Assembly: GCA_965212525.1 (NCBI GenBank)
Contig: CBDBVC010000019.1
Coordinates: 1-64,000 of the forward strand
Direction of reading: 5' to 3'
Length of the DNA: 64,000 nucleotides
Source of the DNA: SZUA-38 sp965212525
GTDB lineage: Bacteria > Pseudomonadota > Gammaproteobacteria > Xanthomonadales > SZUA-38
This document shows, piece after piece, positions 52,116 to 62,047 of this stretch. A model generated the notes under the pieces. The model searched no databases, had not been told where the DNA came from, and saw only the letters and a program-made list of their open reading frames with translations. A program made the position numbers and the translations under genes. The first letter of the stretch is position 1; each line of letters opens with the position of its first letter.

Positions 52116-53123
52116 ATGGAAATAACAATTGAACCATCCCGTTTCAGACGGGTAATCAAACATGTCTGTCATGGAAAGATCGGGATCATTTCAGCCTTGC
52201 TGTTCACACCCTTGTGCAGCCTGGCGGTCGTCACTATCGAAACACAGGTAGATGTCGATGACCCGGACGCAGCGATTGCAGGCTTCATGCCACAGAACAC
52301 ACAGGTCAATGAACTACCGTGCGGTCAGAAAACCCTGGCAGTGATCAATACTGAAGACAGCCGACAATATGTCTTCTGTGCCGGTGACGAAGGCACGGCG
52401 GTCATGGAACTCAAGCCTGATAACGGCAAGGGGAGTCTGCTCGATGAGATCAGTGATCCGATCGAGCTGCTGGCCACCGTAACACCGGCGCCAGTGTCCA
52501 TCCCCGATGAAATCCTGGTCTCTGTTGCCGATGGCAAACCGCTGAGCAATGGTGAAATATTCCGCGTCGGTGAATTTGAGATGCTGGAGCAGCAGACCTA
52601 CTCGACCAAGGCCGCCTGCGCCATGCCGTCGCTCGGCTTTTCGATGAGTGAATTCATCAACGACAGCACCTTCTGTGGTACGGTAGCCGGCTCCTCCAAC
52701 AGCAGCAACAATTCGGCCTGGCATCATCACTGGGCCAGTGCCCTGCATGTGCCCGGCCAGGGTTCAGCCAGTCACACCGGCCCCAGCCCCAATGTGTACC
52801 AGTGGTCGGCCGATGACGATGAGGACGGTGATGCACGATACGGTCGTGCCCGGGTACGCTCCTGCGGTGGTACCACTCAGTTCCGTGGCTGGGTCAAGGC
52901 CTCGCCCACCACAGGCAGCTGGTCACCGCTGGCCACCTATTATGTGCCCAGCGGCTATTACTACACCATGAAATGGTACAGCAACAGCCAGCGCAGTATC
53001 TGGATGGGCTACGATGCCGACGACATCCGTTTCCGCGCTGATGCCCTTGGCAATGCCAGCTTTGGCTCGCGTTTCTACTTTCTCAAATACGCCTGGGGCA
53101 ACAACTGTGATCTGAAATACTGA
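52116..53123 (+). CDS. Secreted protein of unknown function
   Basis: 335 residues; AGGGAGAAA precedes ATG 52116. A longish signal (about 1-37, cleavage near CSLAV) starts after a basic patch (SRFRRVIKHVCHGK). The mature protein has two parts: residues 38-165 acidic and soluble; residues 170-335 rich in Ser, Tyr, Trp and Gly with cysteines at the ends (about 168, 186, 251, 332). The second part, with HHHWASALHVPG and YGRARVRSCGGTTQFRGWV, looks like a compact beta-sandwich, but I cannot name a family. It stands alone. Confidence 0.5.
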   Translation: MEITIEPSRFRRVIKHVCHGKIGIISALLFTPLCSLAVVTIETQVDVDDPDAAIAGFMPQNTQVNELPCGQKTLAVINTEDSRQYVFCAGDEGTAVMELKPDNGKGSLLDEISDPIELLATVTPAPVSIPDEILVSVADGKPLSNGEIFRVGEFEMLEQQTYSTKAACAMPSLGFSMSEFINDSTFCGTVAGSSNSSNNSAWHHHWASALHVPGQGSASHTGPSPNVYQWSADDDEDGDARYGRARVRSCGGTTQFRGWVKASPTTGSWSPLATYYVPSGYYYTMKWYSNSQRSIWMGYDADDIRFRADALGNASFGSRFYFLKYAWGNNCDLKY

Positions 53124-53146
53124 TTCAACTGTTGATCAGGAACCAG

Positions 53147-53172
53147 CAGGGCACCAATGGGTGCCCTGTTTA
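53147..53172 (+). terminator. Weak terminator after the secreted protein gene
   Basis: CAGGGCACC pairs with GGTGCCCTG around AATG, followed by TTTA, 24 bases past the stop codon. Confidence 0.5.
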
Positions 53173-53249
53173 CGGTCAGATTCGGCAAGGTGCTGGAAAG
53201 CGCGATTGAGCGGGTGCTGACCGAGCTGATCAAGACAGAGGATCCGTAA
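53157..53249 (+). CDS. Possible 30-residue micro-ORF
   Basis: From ATG 53157 the frame reads MGALFTVRFGKVLESAIERV and ends in LIKTEDP. The sequence would make one amphipathic helix and looks coding rather than random. The start lies inside a hairpin and has only CAGGG as ribosome site. It could be a micro-protein or the C-terminal remnant of a lost gene. Confidence 0.3.
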   Translation: MGALFTVRFGKVLESAIERVLTELIKTEDP

Positions 53250-53528
53250 ATCCAACAAACCGCCGAATCAGCACGCACGCCTGTCCGTGTCTGCAACTGA
53301 CCCATCTGAACGTCAGATCTCGTACTGTCTCTCCATGCAGTTCATTCAAAAAATCAATCAATAGCATATAAATTATCTATTTCACAGATCATAAATCGCC
53401 AACGATACTGTTAATGAGGGGTGGCAAATCTGACTGGATGCAGCCGATCACTCCGTCTCATCCAGAATCGATAGCGCCAGATCCGCTCACTTTCAATCTG
53501 CACTCTGCACCTCAGGAGGTGAACCGTA

Positions 53529-55781
53529 ATGATCAAACAAATGAAATCCGTCGCGGTCATGCTGACCGTGGCACTGATGACTGTGCTGGCCGGTGGCACG
53601 GCACTGGCCAGTGACGGGCCGAAGTCAAACAGGTTCTGGTGGCCCGACCAGGTTGACCTGAGCCCCCTGCGTCAGCATGCAGCCGAATCCAACCCACATG
53701 GCAGCGACTTTGACTATGCCGAAGCATTCCTGAGCCTGGATCTTGACGCCCTTAAGAAGGACATCGAGGCGGTGATGACCGATTCACAGGACTGGTGGCC
53801 GGCCGATTACGGTCACTATGGACCGTTCTTCATTCGCATGGCCTGGCACAGCGCGGGCGTGTATCGCGTCGGTGACGGCCGTGGCGGTGCAGCAGGTGGT
53901 CAGCAGCGCTTCGAGCCACTGAACAGCTGGCCCGACAACGCCAACCTCGACAAGGCCAGACGACTGTTGTGGCCCATCAAGCAGAAATACGGCCGCAAGA
54001 TATCCTGGGCCGATCTGATGGTGCTGACCGGAAACGTCGCGCTTGAATCAATGGGCTTCACCACCTACGGGTTTGCTGGTGGCCGTGAAGACGACTGGGA
54101 AGCCGAAATTGTCGACTGGGGCCCGGAAGAAGCCTTTCTGGCGGACGAGCGCTATAGTGGCGATCGCAAACTGGCCAAACCTCTCGCAGCGGTTCAGATG
54201 GGTCTGATTTACGTCAACCCCGAAGGCCCCAACGGAAACCCGGATCCATTGCTGGCCGCCCGAGACATTCGTGAAACCTTTGGACGCATGGCCATGAATG
54301 ATGAGGAAACCGTCGCACTGATCGCGGGTGGTCACTCCTTCGGTAAGGCGCACGGTGCTCGCAAGCCCGATGGCTGTGTTGGTGCCGAACCGGCCGCGGC
54401 ATCCCTGGAAGAACAGGGCTTTGGCTGGACCAGCAAATGCGGCAGCGGCAAGGGTGCCGACACCATCACCAGCGGCCTTGAAGGTGCCTGGTCGGTAAAC
54501 CCGATTGCATGGACCACGCAGTTCCTGGACAACCTGTTTGCCTTCGAATGGGAGCAGACCCGCAGCCCAGCCGGTGCCATTCAGTGGATACCTGTCAACG
54601 GTCAGGCTCAGGGGCTGGTGCCCGATGCGCATGATCCATCAAAGCGACATGCACCAATCATGCTCACCACCGACCTTTCGCTGAAATTCGACCCCAGCTA
54701 TCGCAAGATTGCCAAGCGGTTTCAGGAAAACCCGAAAGAATTCGAGCAGGCATTTGCCCGCGCCTGGTACAAGCTCACCCATCGCGACATGGGTCCAAGA
54801 TCGCGCTATCTTGGCAGTGAGGTACCCCAGGAAGCGCTGATCTGGCAGGACCCCGTTCCGGCAGTGGATCACAAGCTGCTCGATGGCACTGACATTGCCA
54901 GCCTCAAGAATCAGATTCTGGATTCAGGCCTGAGTGTATCCGAGCTGGTGCGAACAGCCTGGTCATCTGCAGCCTCCTTCCGTGGCACGGATCTGCGCGG
55001 TGGCGCCAACGGTGCACGCGTACGACTGGCACCCCAGAATGGCTGGCGGGCCAACAGCCCGGACGAACTGAATCGCGTGCTTGATCGACTTGGCCAGATT
55101 CAGGCCGAGTTTAATGATGCCCAGCGCGATGGTGCCCGTGTCTCCCTGGCTGATCTGATTGTGCTGGGTGGTGCGGCAGCGATTGAAAAGGCGGCCTCAT
55201 CAGCCGGCTATTCAGTCACCGTTCCCTTTGCGGCAGGACGGACAGACGCCACTGAGGCTCAGACCGATGTCAGCTCCTTTGCTGTGCTGGAACCGACTGC
55301 AGATGGCTTCCGGAACTATTACGCAACTGGCAGTCGACACTCACCAGCCGACCTGTTGATTGAGCGCGCCAGCACACTCACACTGACCGTGCCTGAGATG
55401 ACTGTACTGGTGGGTGGCCTGCGTGCACTCGATGCCAACACGGATGGTTCACGCCATGGCGTCTTCACCGATCGTCCGGGCACACTGAGTCACGACTTTT
55501 TCGTCAACCTGCTCGACATGTCCACACGCTGGACCATCTCGGATCCGGGTAAGGGCCTGTACAATGGCGTGGATCGATCCTCGGGTTCAGTGAAATGGAC
55601 TGCCACACCTGTGGACCTGCTGTTTGGGTCACACGCCGAGTTGCGTGCGATTGCCGAGCTCTATGCGGCCGATGATGGCGAGGCGCAGTTCGTCAACGAT
55701 TTCATAGCCGCCTGGACCAAGGTGATGACGCTGGATCGTTTCGATTTGTCAGATCCTGCCTCCAGACTGGCCATACGCTGA
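53529..55781 (+). CDS. katG: Exported catalase-peroxidase (KatG)
   Basis: 750 residues; AGGAGGT lies eight bases before ATG 53529. Signal peptide cleaved after ALA (residue 27), so the enzyme works in the periplasm. N-terminal haem domain with distal Arg103, Trp106 and His107 (RMAWHSAG), proximal His269 (GGHSFGKAHG), and the Trp106-Tyr228-Met254 set that forms the KatG cross-link; the C-terminal haem-less duplicate domain is complete. It removes H2O2 by catalase and peroxidase chemistry. Most KatGs are cytoplasmic; exported forms are a minority. No OxyR gene is nearby. Confidence 0.93.
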   Translation: MIKQMKSVAVMLTVALMTVLAGGTALASDGPKSNRFWWPDQVDLSPLRQHAAESNPHGSDFDYAEAFLSLDLDALKKDIEAVMTDSQDWWPADYGHYGPFFIRMAWHSAGVYRVGDGRGGAAGGQQRFEPLNSWPDNANLDKARRLLWPIKQKYGRKISWADLMVLTGNVALESMGFTTYGFAGGREDDWEAEIVDWGPEEAFLADERYSGDRKLAKPLAAVQMGLIYVNPEGPNGNPDPLLAARDIRETFGRMAMNDEETVALIAGGHSFGKAHGARKPDGCVGAEPAAASLEEQGFGWTSKCGSGKGADTITSGLEGAWSVNPIAWTTQFLDNLFAFEWEQTRSPAGAIQWIPVNGQAQGLVPDAHDPSKRHAPIMLTTDLSLKFDPSYRKIAKRFQENPKEFEQAFARAWYKLTHRDMGPRSRYLGSEVPQEALIWQDPVPAVDHKLLDGTDIASLKNQILDSGLSVSELVRTAWSSAASFRGTDLRGGANGARVRLAPQNGWRANSPDELNRVLDRLGQIQAEFNDAQRDGARVSLADLIVLGGAAAIEKAASSAGYSVTVPFAAGRTDATEAQTDVSSFAVLEPTADGFRNYYATGSRHSPADLLIERASTLTLTVPEMTVLVGGLRALDANTDGSRHGVFTDRPGTLSHDFFVNLLDMSTRWTISDPGKGLYNGVDRSSGSVKWTATPVDLLFGSHAELRAIAELYAADDGEAQFVNDFIAAWTKVMTLDRFDLSDPASRLAIR

Positions 55782-55933
55782 GCCATTAACTCAAGACCGG
55801 GGCCGGAACCAGGGGTCCGGCTCCGGTATCAGATGTATCTGAACTGGGCAATGTCCAGAATCACCGATAGCCGGCTCTGATATCAACCCGATGACACTTG
55901 ACCGACCGTCTTCGCCTCCAACATACTTCGGGA

Positions 55934-57862
55934 ATGAACGAGGGTGGTGCTTCAGCCGATCACAACGATCCAGAAAAGAACTGGTGCTTTGCCGATTTCG
56001 AGCTCAGCCGGCAGTCCGGACTGAGGCGCGACGGCGAACACGTTGAGACCGAGCCGAAGGCACTGGATCTGCTGATCTATCTGGTGGCCCATCACGAGCG
56101 AATCATCGACAAGACAGAACTGCTGGATGCCATCTGGCATGATGAAGTGGTGGAGGAAGCCGCCCTGTCACAGACGGTATTCAAGCTGCGTAAGGCACTG
56201 GGTGATGAAGCACGCGATCCCCGCTTTATCGCTACACGGCACCGGCGGGGTTATCAGTTCATCGCACCCCTGCTCCATCCGCAGGAGAAACCGGTTTCTG
56301 CGACAAGATCCCTCTTTCTGACCACAGCCGGACTGCTGCTGATCGCTGGTATCGTCTTTATTGGATCACTGCTCTACCGCACGCAGACGAGTGACGAGCG
56401 AGCGCCACCGCGTCTGGGTTTCATGCCGGTCGAGTCTGACCTGGCCGACACGCGTGCTGATTTGCTCGGCAAAATGTTCGATGACCTGCTGTTCTCGAGA
56501 CTCTCTCACCAGAAAGGTCTGATCACCCGTGCCCGCGGTCTGGGATCCATGGTGATCGGCTCCCAACCGACCGACGTCATGGATTACGCCGACGAACAGC
56601 AGGTGGACTGGGTGTTGCGCGGCAAACTTGCTCCGGGACTCAAGGATGATCGCGTCTGGCTCAGCATGGAGTTGATTCGGATCGATGACGGTGTGCAACA
56701 GAATTTCCCGCTTGAACGATTTGACCTGCCGCTGCCTGAGGACGATGCCGACTACCGGCAACTGCTGGAAGCACGCAACCGTGTCGCCGAGGAGATCGGT
56801 GACTACGTAGGGCTGGCGATTCTGCGATCGACTCAGACCAATCACGACCCGAGTTCACTGGAGTCATTGCGTCTGGCGCTGCTGGCCATGGACGATCTGT
56901 TCCGGCTCAGCTGCGGTGCACAGCTGCCGGTGCAGTACATGGAGGAAGCTGTGGCGATCGACCCGGAATTCACCTTTGCCTGGGTCTTGCTGGGCTACGC
57001 TCATTTCAACCAGGTCTGGGCCTGCGGCGGCGACGTGAGCCATCTTGAACGGGCCTATGAAATGGCAGAGAAGGCGATATCGATCGAACCGACCAGCGTG
57101 CAGGCCCTGGCGCTGGAGATCCAGTTGCTGGCCAGTCTGGGGCGCCCGGATGAGGCGCTCGAAAAGATCGTTCCCGCTGTGCGTGAAAACCCGAACAGCC
57201 CGATGCTGAATTTCTACACCGGTTTGCTGTACAACTACACAGGTCTGCTCGACCGCTCGGAAGCCTTTCTCAACCGGGCACTGGCGTTGGACCCGTTCCT
57301 GCTCAGTACCGATGTCAGCGATCCACCGCAGGTACTGCTGTACCGTGGAAAATGGCAACGCTTCCTCACGTTGCAGGCGTCGTTCGATTCCTCCTATCAC
57401 CGCTTTTACCGAGGCTATGCCCTGTGGCAACTGGGCGATCTCGATCAGGCGCGTCAGGTGCTCGGTGAATTCACCGGTCAGGTCTGGCAGCAGGACCCCT
57501 TTGCCGCCTACGGGCAATCACTGCTGGCCATTATCAACCACCAGCCATCACGTGCTGTCGAACGGGTCAGTGCCACCCATGACCGACGCCATGGCAATGG
57601 TATTCGTGACGGTGAAATGACCTTCAAGGAAGCCTGGCTGATGGCACTGGCCGGCCGCCCCGGGCTGGCACTGACGTACCTGGAAACCAGTGTTGACGAG
57701 GGCTTTGCCTGCAACGAGTGTATCGACAACACCCCGTTTGCAGGGTTGATCACCGATGGACAGCGTCTCGAAAGGTTGCGGCAACGCATTGCAAGCCGAC
57801 AACAGGAGATTGCTACACGGATCCCGCATGGTGGGATTTTCGAGACGCTGTCACATCAGTAA
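55934..57862 (+). CDS. CadC-like transmembrane winged-helix regulator with TPR domain
   Basis: 642 residues from ATG 55934; the start is uncertain (TTG 55898 is possible, neither has a good ribosome site). Residues 15-110 hold an OmpR-type winged helix (FELSRQSGLRRDGEHVETEPKALDLL, TVFKLRKALGD, RHRRGYQFIAP). One transmembrane helix (about 130-150) leads to a periplasmic part with about six TPR motifs (AVAIDPEFTFAWVLLGYAH, AEKAISIEPTSVQALALE). This is the CadC/ToxR-type one-component sensor layout. Ligand and targets unknown; the katG and beta-helix genes flank it. Confidence 0.82.
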   Translation: MNEGGASADHNDPEKNWCFADFELSRQSGLRRDGEHVETEPKALDLLIYLVAHHERIIDKTELLDAIWHDEVVEEAALSQTVFKLRKALGDEARDPRFIATRHRRGYQFIAPLLHPQEKPVSATRSLFLTTAGLLLIAGIVFIGSLLYRTQTSDERAPPRLGFMPVESDLADTRADLLGKMFDDLLFSRLSHQKGLITRARGLGSMVIGSQPTDVMDYADEQQVDWVLRGKLAPGLKDDRVWLSMELIRIDDGVQQNFPLERFDLPLPEDDADYRQLLEARNRVAEEIGDYVGLAILRSTQTNHDPSSLESLRLALLAMDDLFRLSCGAQLPVQYMEEAVAIDPEFTFAWVLLGYAHFNQVWACGGDVSHLERAYEMAEKAISIEPTSVQALALEIQLLASLGRPDEALEKIVPAVRENPNSPMLNFYTGLLYNYTGLLDRSEAFLNRALALDPFLLSTDVSDPPQVLLYRGKWQRFLTLQASFDSSYHRFYRGYALWQLGDLDQARQVLGEFTGQVWQQDPFAAYGQSLLAIINHQPSRAVERVSATHDRRHGNGIRDGEMTFKEAWLMALAGRPGLALTYLETSVDEGFACNECIDNTPFAGLITDGQRLERLRQRIASRQQEIATRIPHGGIFETLSHQ

Positions 57863-57873
57863 CCAATTCGACC

Positions 57874-60627
57874 CTAGTCTTCGAAACCATCATCGAATAT
57901 GGCATCCGGCAGACTCAGAGCACCCTCGCGTTCAAAGGCTCCCTGATCGTGCTGTACGGATTGTCCGGGCCTGAACAGGCCATCCAGATCACGGAGCGGC
58001 CCGCTGGCACACCGGTCCCGACTGACCGAAAATTCGGCGAGGTGATAATCACCACGAACAGTGCTTTCAAATGCAGGATTGCCCAGGTTACCGCCCATGC
58101 TCTGGCTTGTACCGTTGGTTGTCTGAACATTATTGCAACTGCGTGTAAATGGAATACCCGGTATCACCTGGGGTCCCACCGAATTCTGATGCACGATAGA
58201 CCCTGTCAGCGATACCGTCGTCTGTGTGTCAGTCATTTCGATCGCACGGCCAAAGTTACCCGCGACTGTGAGGCTGTTCATGTCCAGCTCTGCATTCCCT
58301 TGCGCCTCGATGACACTGACTTCATCCACAGCATTGCCATTGCCTGCCACCAGCACCGTTTCAAGCACGTGTTCAGACCCATCCTCCACATCTACATACA
58401 GGGCAGATCCCCCAAGGCCAGACTGGTTGTCGAGTAGTGCCACACGGTCCAGCAAACTCGACTCGGGATCGCCACCAGTATTTGCCAAATAAATGCCCCC
58501 GCCCAGATCCATCGCAGTGTTGCCGCTGATTTCAAGACAATGGGTGTTGGCCGGCAGGGAAAATGGATCACACTGATTTGGTAAGGTGCCCCCGTCACGC
58601 CGTTCAGCGTGACATCGCTGTTGCTCGAATTCAGTCCGCCACCATGTTCAGTGGCCTGATTATTGCTGATCCGGCTGTTGATGATCCTCAAGTCCGACTG
58701 GGCGACGTTTATTCCGCCGCCATATCGTGCTGTGTTGCCATCGATGATGGCATCTCGTATTGACAGGGAGCCACTCTGCGCATACACGCCGCCGCCAGAG
58801 TTAACTGTCGTGTTCGCACTGAAAACAGATTGCCCACTGATGCTCAGCTCTGTGAACACTGCATACAGCCCGCCACCGGCGTTATGGGCGAAATTCTGAT
58901 CGAAAATGGAATTCGTCATGTTCATGTCACCCGTACGGATCAGCAACACGCCACCACCGCGACTCGACGATTCATTCGCCTGCACCAGTGTTTCGGCGAA
59001 CTCAACTGTTTTGACTTCAATGTACAAGGCACCGCCGCCTTCAATAGACTGGGCGTGCGTTGCCTGGTTTGCTGTGAATTCAGAATTTTCGATCAACAGG
59101 CTGCCCACAGAACCGGCAGATAACATTCTTGTGTACAGACCACCGCCGGATCGACGGGCGGTATTCTGATCAAACACCGTATTCATGATCACGAGACTGC
59201 CCTCCACCTGATACAAACCGCCACCCAGCCCGTCATCCGGATCAGACACTGCCACCTGATTCGCCTGTATCAAACTGTCACTGATCTCGGTATGACTGGA
59301 CAAGCCGTTAATGTACAAGCCGCCGCCGTTGTCGGCCGAGTTGCCGATTATCTGACTGTTATTCTGAACGGTAACACTGCTGCACAGGACACAAGACACC
59401 GCACCACCATCTGTCACCGGCGATGTTGTTCTGCAATGTCGTGTTGTCCAGCAGCAGATTGGACCGCAGAATAATGCCACCGCCATTGAAGGCAGCCGTG
59501 TTGTCTGCAATTGTTGTGGATTCTATCGAGAACGGATTTGACCCGTTCATGAGGGCAGTTGATGGCACCGCCACCATTGGCACTGCTGTTACCGCTGATC
59601 AGCGATCCGTTGATGCTGACGTCACTGCCGGATACCAGTGTCATGCCACCACCACCCTGATCGAGCTCAAAGGCAAGCACGTCGTTGCCTTGTGTTGTCG
59701 CGTTCACCAGGCTGAGACTTGAGTTATTCAGGTAGAAACCACCGCCACTGAACATTCCACTGTTATTGCTGACGACAGCACCATTGAAGTTGAGCGTGGA
59801 ATCGACCGCGTAGACTCCACCGCCGTAATTGCCAGCCTGATTCCAGATAATGCGGGCCTGGTCGGAGGTAAATCGAACAATCGAATTGTTGGCATAGATT
59901 CCACCACCATCGTTGCCGGCGACGCTGAACCCATTGTTGCTGGCTGACACCGATATTGCCATTGGTGACATCGACCACAGAATTGAATACGGCAATGGCA
60001 CCGCCGTCACCCAGAGTGGCCTCGCCCCGGTAGACGCTGCTGTCGTTGACCAGGTTCAGGATACTGGCATCAGCAGTACTGCTTGCCACATAGATGAGCC
60101 CGCCACTGGCCGATGCCGTGCCATCGGTGATAAGTACGTCATCCAGTGTCAGCGTGCTGCCGCCGGTCACTGCCATCACACCGCCATTAGTGGCGGCGCG
60201 CGTTGCGCAGCCACATGTGCCGAAACGTCACGCTGGCACCATTGCGCACCTCGACTATGCCACCGGTATCGTTCAGGTTGAGCCCGTTGCCATCGATGAT
60301 GACCGTATCCGATGCAGCGGAAGCCATTTCCTGTTCACAGCCACTGAATTCCGGGCCTGCAGCTTCTGCGGGAACGAAGGTGAGGTCGATATCGATCTTG
60401 CCGATCAATTCAATCCGGTTGGACGGCCGCACATAGATGGTGTCACCACTCGTAGCACTGGCGAGGGCCTGCCCGAACGTGTTGAAGGCACAGGGCTGAC
60501 CATTGATACCAATCGAGCCACCAAGAGACCGCGTTGCTTCATCATGCACATACGTGTCTGCAATCGTCGGACTACTCACGGCCGCCATCAGGACGGCCAG
60601 CATCATTCTGATCTCTGAACTGTTCAT
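57874..60627 (-). pseudogene. Right-handed parallel beta-helix surface protein broken by about five frameshifts
   Basis: Six consecutive minus-strand frames form one protein of about 900 residues. A signal peptide (cleavage near TIADT) and polymorphic-outer-membrane-like start are followed by many GGG-Y/I repeats (NDGGGIYANNS, SGGGLYTRML, NSGGGVYAQSGSL), the beta-helix pattern of choice-of-anchor and Pmp-like adhesins. It ends with LPDAIFDDGFED. Joins are needed near 60195, 59950, 59550, 59420 and 58605; four need one base removed, the last one base added. Either decay or indel errors. If intact it would be a large exported adhesin. Confidence 0.75.
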
Positions 60628-60749
60628 GAGGGTTCTCCTGTTGTGTCAGGCAAACCCTCGCTCAACTGCCGTTCAAAAGTCCTTTCTGAATTATTATGGA
60701 ATTATTTTATCAAAAAAATCATATGTTTAACTATACACTGTCAGTCGAA

Positions 60750-61964
60750 TCACCGTTTCCAGTGGTCGGTTTCGCGAACCAGCGAGGCCTGACCTCCTTC
60801 CCACTCAAGACTGATGTTGTCCCCGGACATGGCTTCCAGCGCATGCTGAATACCGTCGCAGGTCGATGACGTCGCCTTACCGTTGATCTCAGACAATATC
60901 AGGCCGGCCTTCAATCCCGCTTGCGCGGCTGCCGTGTCATCCCACACCATGGCGACTCGGATCGGGTCATCATAGGCCACTGTGAACCCCAGCGATGGCC
61001 GGTTAAATGACCCGGTCTCGTAGCGCTTCAGGTACACGCTGTCCTGCGCCACATCTAGCGTGACGATGTACTGTTCCAGCAAGGCAGCACCAATCAGGCT
61101 GGGCGAGAGTTGACGTAATGGTGCTGCAATGGTGCCAAGCTCAACTGGACCGATCGACAGGCTGGACAGGCCAACCATCAGCTGTTCGGAATCGGCCGCC
61201 TGGCCACCGAGTGACCCGCCGGCTGAGCCAAAACCCTCACGTATCCAGTCAACGGCGCCGGATTTCCGACTGCCTGCGAAGTCGGGAGGCGAGAGGGTGA
61301 ATACGCCAGAGGCGCCGGTATCGAACATCGCCATGCTGCGCGCTTCATCACTGAACCGTACATCCAGGTAAGGCGTGTGAGGGTAGCCGAAGGTATGCAG
61401 TTTCAGCTGCTCGGCATCTGTGATGTGAGACAGTCGTGACGTGTCGCTGTCACATCGGATGACACCGGCTGGCAGATCGATCTGCCAGCTGCACAGCGGC
61501 AGCAGCTCCGAGCCCAGAACCCCATCGCCGACCAGACAACGGGCAGCTTCGGAGGAGGAAAAATCAGCAGCGAACAAAGGCACCTTCTCGAACAGGACAT
61601 CATCCAGCCTGAGGTCGGCCTGAACGATATTGCTGGTGATAACGGCGCCGTGTGCGTCCCTGCCCTGCTGCTGGCCAACCGTCTCCAGACCCAGCGCATC
61701 GGCCAGCGCCTTGTTGATCATCGAGGGTGAGCCAGTGTCAAAAACGAACCGTCTCGGCTCGCCGTCCAATGCAACACGAACGTACAGTTTGCCCGACATC
61801 ACCTCAAGCGGTAATTGCAGCGAGATGGCTGCCTGATCGACACGCGGTCCATCGCTCACCCATGCGGGCGGTGTTTGCGTGTGGCCCGTCATTGCCATTG
61901 TCAGCAGCGTGCACAGGCTGGTGATCAGGCAGAGACTAAGCACAGAATTTCGCAGCATCTTCAT
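60750..61964 (-). CDS. Exported retropepsin-like aspartyl protease with C-terminal PDZ domain
   Basis: 404 residues from ATG 61964 (GGAAAAGAA upstream; the longer frame is rejected). Signal peptide about 1-30. Two aspartyl-protease signatures, FDTGSPSMIN and FDTGASGVF, show a two-lobed pepsin-like arrangement built from retropepsin halves, followed by a PDZ domain (about 320-400; WDDTAAAQAGLKAGLILSEING). Similar two-lobed aspartyl-PDZ proteins are widespread in gammaproteobacteria but few are studied. It probably processes periplasmic or surface proteins. Confidence 0.85.
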   Translation of the reverse strand: MKMLRNSVLSLCLITSLCTLLTMAMTGHTQTPPAWVSDGPRVDQAAISLQLPLEVMSGKLYVRVALDGEPRRFVFDTGSPSMINKALADALGLETVGQQQGRDAHGAVITSNIVQADLRLDDVLFEKVPLFAADFSSSEAARCLVGDGVLGSELLPLCSWQIDLPAGVIRCDSDTSRLSHITDAEQLKLHTFGYPHTPYLDVRFSDEARSMAMFDTGASGVFTLSPPDFAGSRKSGAVDWIREGFGSAGGSLGGQAADSEQLMVGLSSLSIGPVELGTIAAPLRQLSPSLIGAALLEQYIVTLDVAQDSVYLKRYETGSFNRPSLGFTVAYDDPIRVAMVWDDTAAAQAGLKAGLILSEINGKATSSTCDGIQHALEAMSGDNISLEWEGGQASLVRETDHWKR

Positions 61965-62047
61965 CGGTTCTTTTCCACAGACGTGCCAGGCAACCAGCAT
62001 ACCGTTGATCGCCATGGTAATCAGCAAACACAGGTGACCTATCGTGC

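Larger units (their letters stand above)
53124..53528. other. 405-base region before katG
   Basis: Contains a weak hairpin (53147-53172) and a possible 30-codon ORF (53157-53249). The katG promoter must be in the A/T-rich part (53340-53410), where no single match stands out. Confidence 0.5.

Noticed and set aside
55802..55821. GCCGGA/TCCGGC inverted repeat after katG as a terminator
   Set aside because: The stem is only six pairs and no T-tract follows, so it is too weak to annotate.
59163..60200. Repetitive beta-helix coding sequence as a DNA repeat or CRISPR array
   Set aside because: The repetition is at protein level (GGG-Y/I) with varied spacing; there are no identical direct repeats with uniform spacers.
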